NCBI GenBank assembly: GCA_037441775.1
Contig: JBBIRO010000030.1
Coordinates: forward strand, 1-38,058
Direction of reading: 5' to 3'
Source: CAMTWB01 sp037441775
GTDB lineage: Bacteria; Desulfobacterota; Syntrophia; Syntrophales; CAMTWB01
Length of the DNA: 38,058 nt
Made by a program: the position numbers and the translations under genes. The notes beneath the pieces were generated by a model. That model was not told the DNA's origin, ran no database searches, and saw nothing but the letters and a program-made list of their open reading frames with translations. Shown here one piece after another: positions 38,049 through 38,058 of this stretch. Numbering within the stretch: position 1 is the first letter of the stretch; every line of letters begins with the position of its first letter.

Positions 38049-38058
38049 ATGGACGGCA
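38049..38058 (+). CDS. Start of a gene cut by the window edge
   Basis: ATG 38049 follows AAAAGGAGGGG at ideal spacing and a predicted promoter, but only the first three codons (M-D-G) are inside the window. Nothing can be said of its function. Confidence 0.6.

Noticed and set aside
1..38058. tRNA, rRNA, CRISPR array, transposase or phage genes
   Set aside because: I looked for TTCGA-type tRNA arms, regularly spaced repeats and recombinase motifs and found none that hold up; the GTTCGAA occurrences lie inside protein genes.

Overview
The window is a 38 kb piece of a Gram-negative, anaerobic bacterial chromosome, most probably a deltaproteobacterium in the broad sense (Desulfobacterota, Syntrophus-like). 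This is inferred from the zapB-zapA-(6S RNA)-rny-ymdB-tyrS order, a tungsten-type aldehyde:ferredoxin oxidoreductase with polyferredoxin partners, a single-chain ADP-forming acyl-CoA synthetase, and several lipoproteins with outer-membrane signals. No rRNA, tRNA, CRISPR array, phage or transposase gene was found. One 100-N assembly gap lies at 31565-31664.

Layout. (1) 1-1823 (+): a shortened iPGM-like gene, a macro-domain hydrolase and a DUF721/DciA-like protein. (2) 1867-6442 (-): tyrS, a YmdB-type phosphodiesterase, RNase Y, a probable 6S RNA, zapA and a zapB-like coiled coil. (3) 6685-8692 (+): a zinc-ribbon protein, purE and purK. (4) comM (-), moaC (+), a small membrane protein and a Fis-type HTH protein. 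(5) 11966-12526: a gene-free stretch holding repeats, a possible operator and promoter, and a leader with competing stems.

(6) 12527-20776: a metabolic block with a binding-protein ABC importer of the ferric-iron type (three genes), a HAD phosphatase, the aldehyde:ferredoxin oxidoreductase with its four-cluster ferredoxin, and a second iron-sulfur protein. A near-perfect FNR/CRP-type palindrome lies between that last gene and a divergent sirtuin. The importer could supply metal, the oxidoreductase could feed electrons to ferredoxin, and moaC belongs to the pterin cofactor pathway this enzyme family needs; these links are inference. (7) Sirtuin, a small membrane/coiled-coil protein, ADP-forming acyl-CoA synthetase, lspA and ileS.

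(8) 28473-33813 (+): the most unusual region. Two Pal-type OmpA lipoproteins alternate with two CpoB/YbgF-type TPR lipoproteins. In the first pair both partners carry very long charged or coiled-coil inserts; the second pair is of ordinary size. The first CpoB-like gene contains an 88-codon internal tandem duplication. (9) 33940-37786 (-): an S41 C-terminal processing protease, a large TPR protein and a DUF4292/LolB-like lipoprotein, so the right third of the window is dominated by cell-envelope genes. The window ends at the first codons of another plus-strand gene.

Several starts were moved inward from the longest open frame because a ribosome binding site, promoter or terminator decides them (rny, zapB-like, zinc-ribbon, purE, moaC, ABC ATPase, HAD, sirtuin, ileS, both cpoB-like genes, pal-2 and the TPR protein). 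All family names come from reading motifs, not from database searches.
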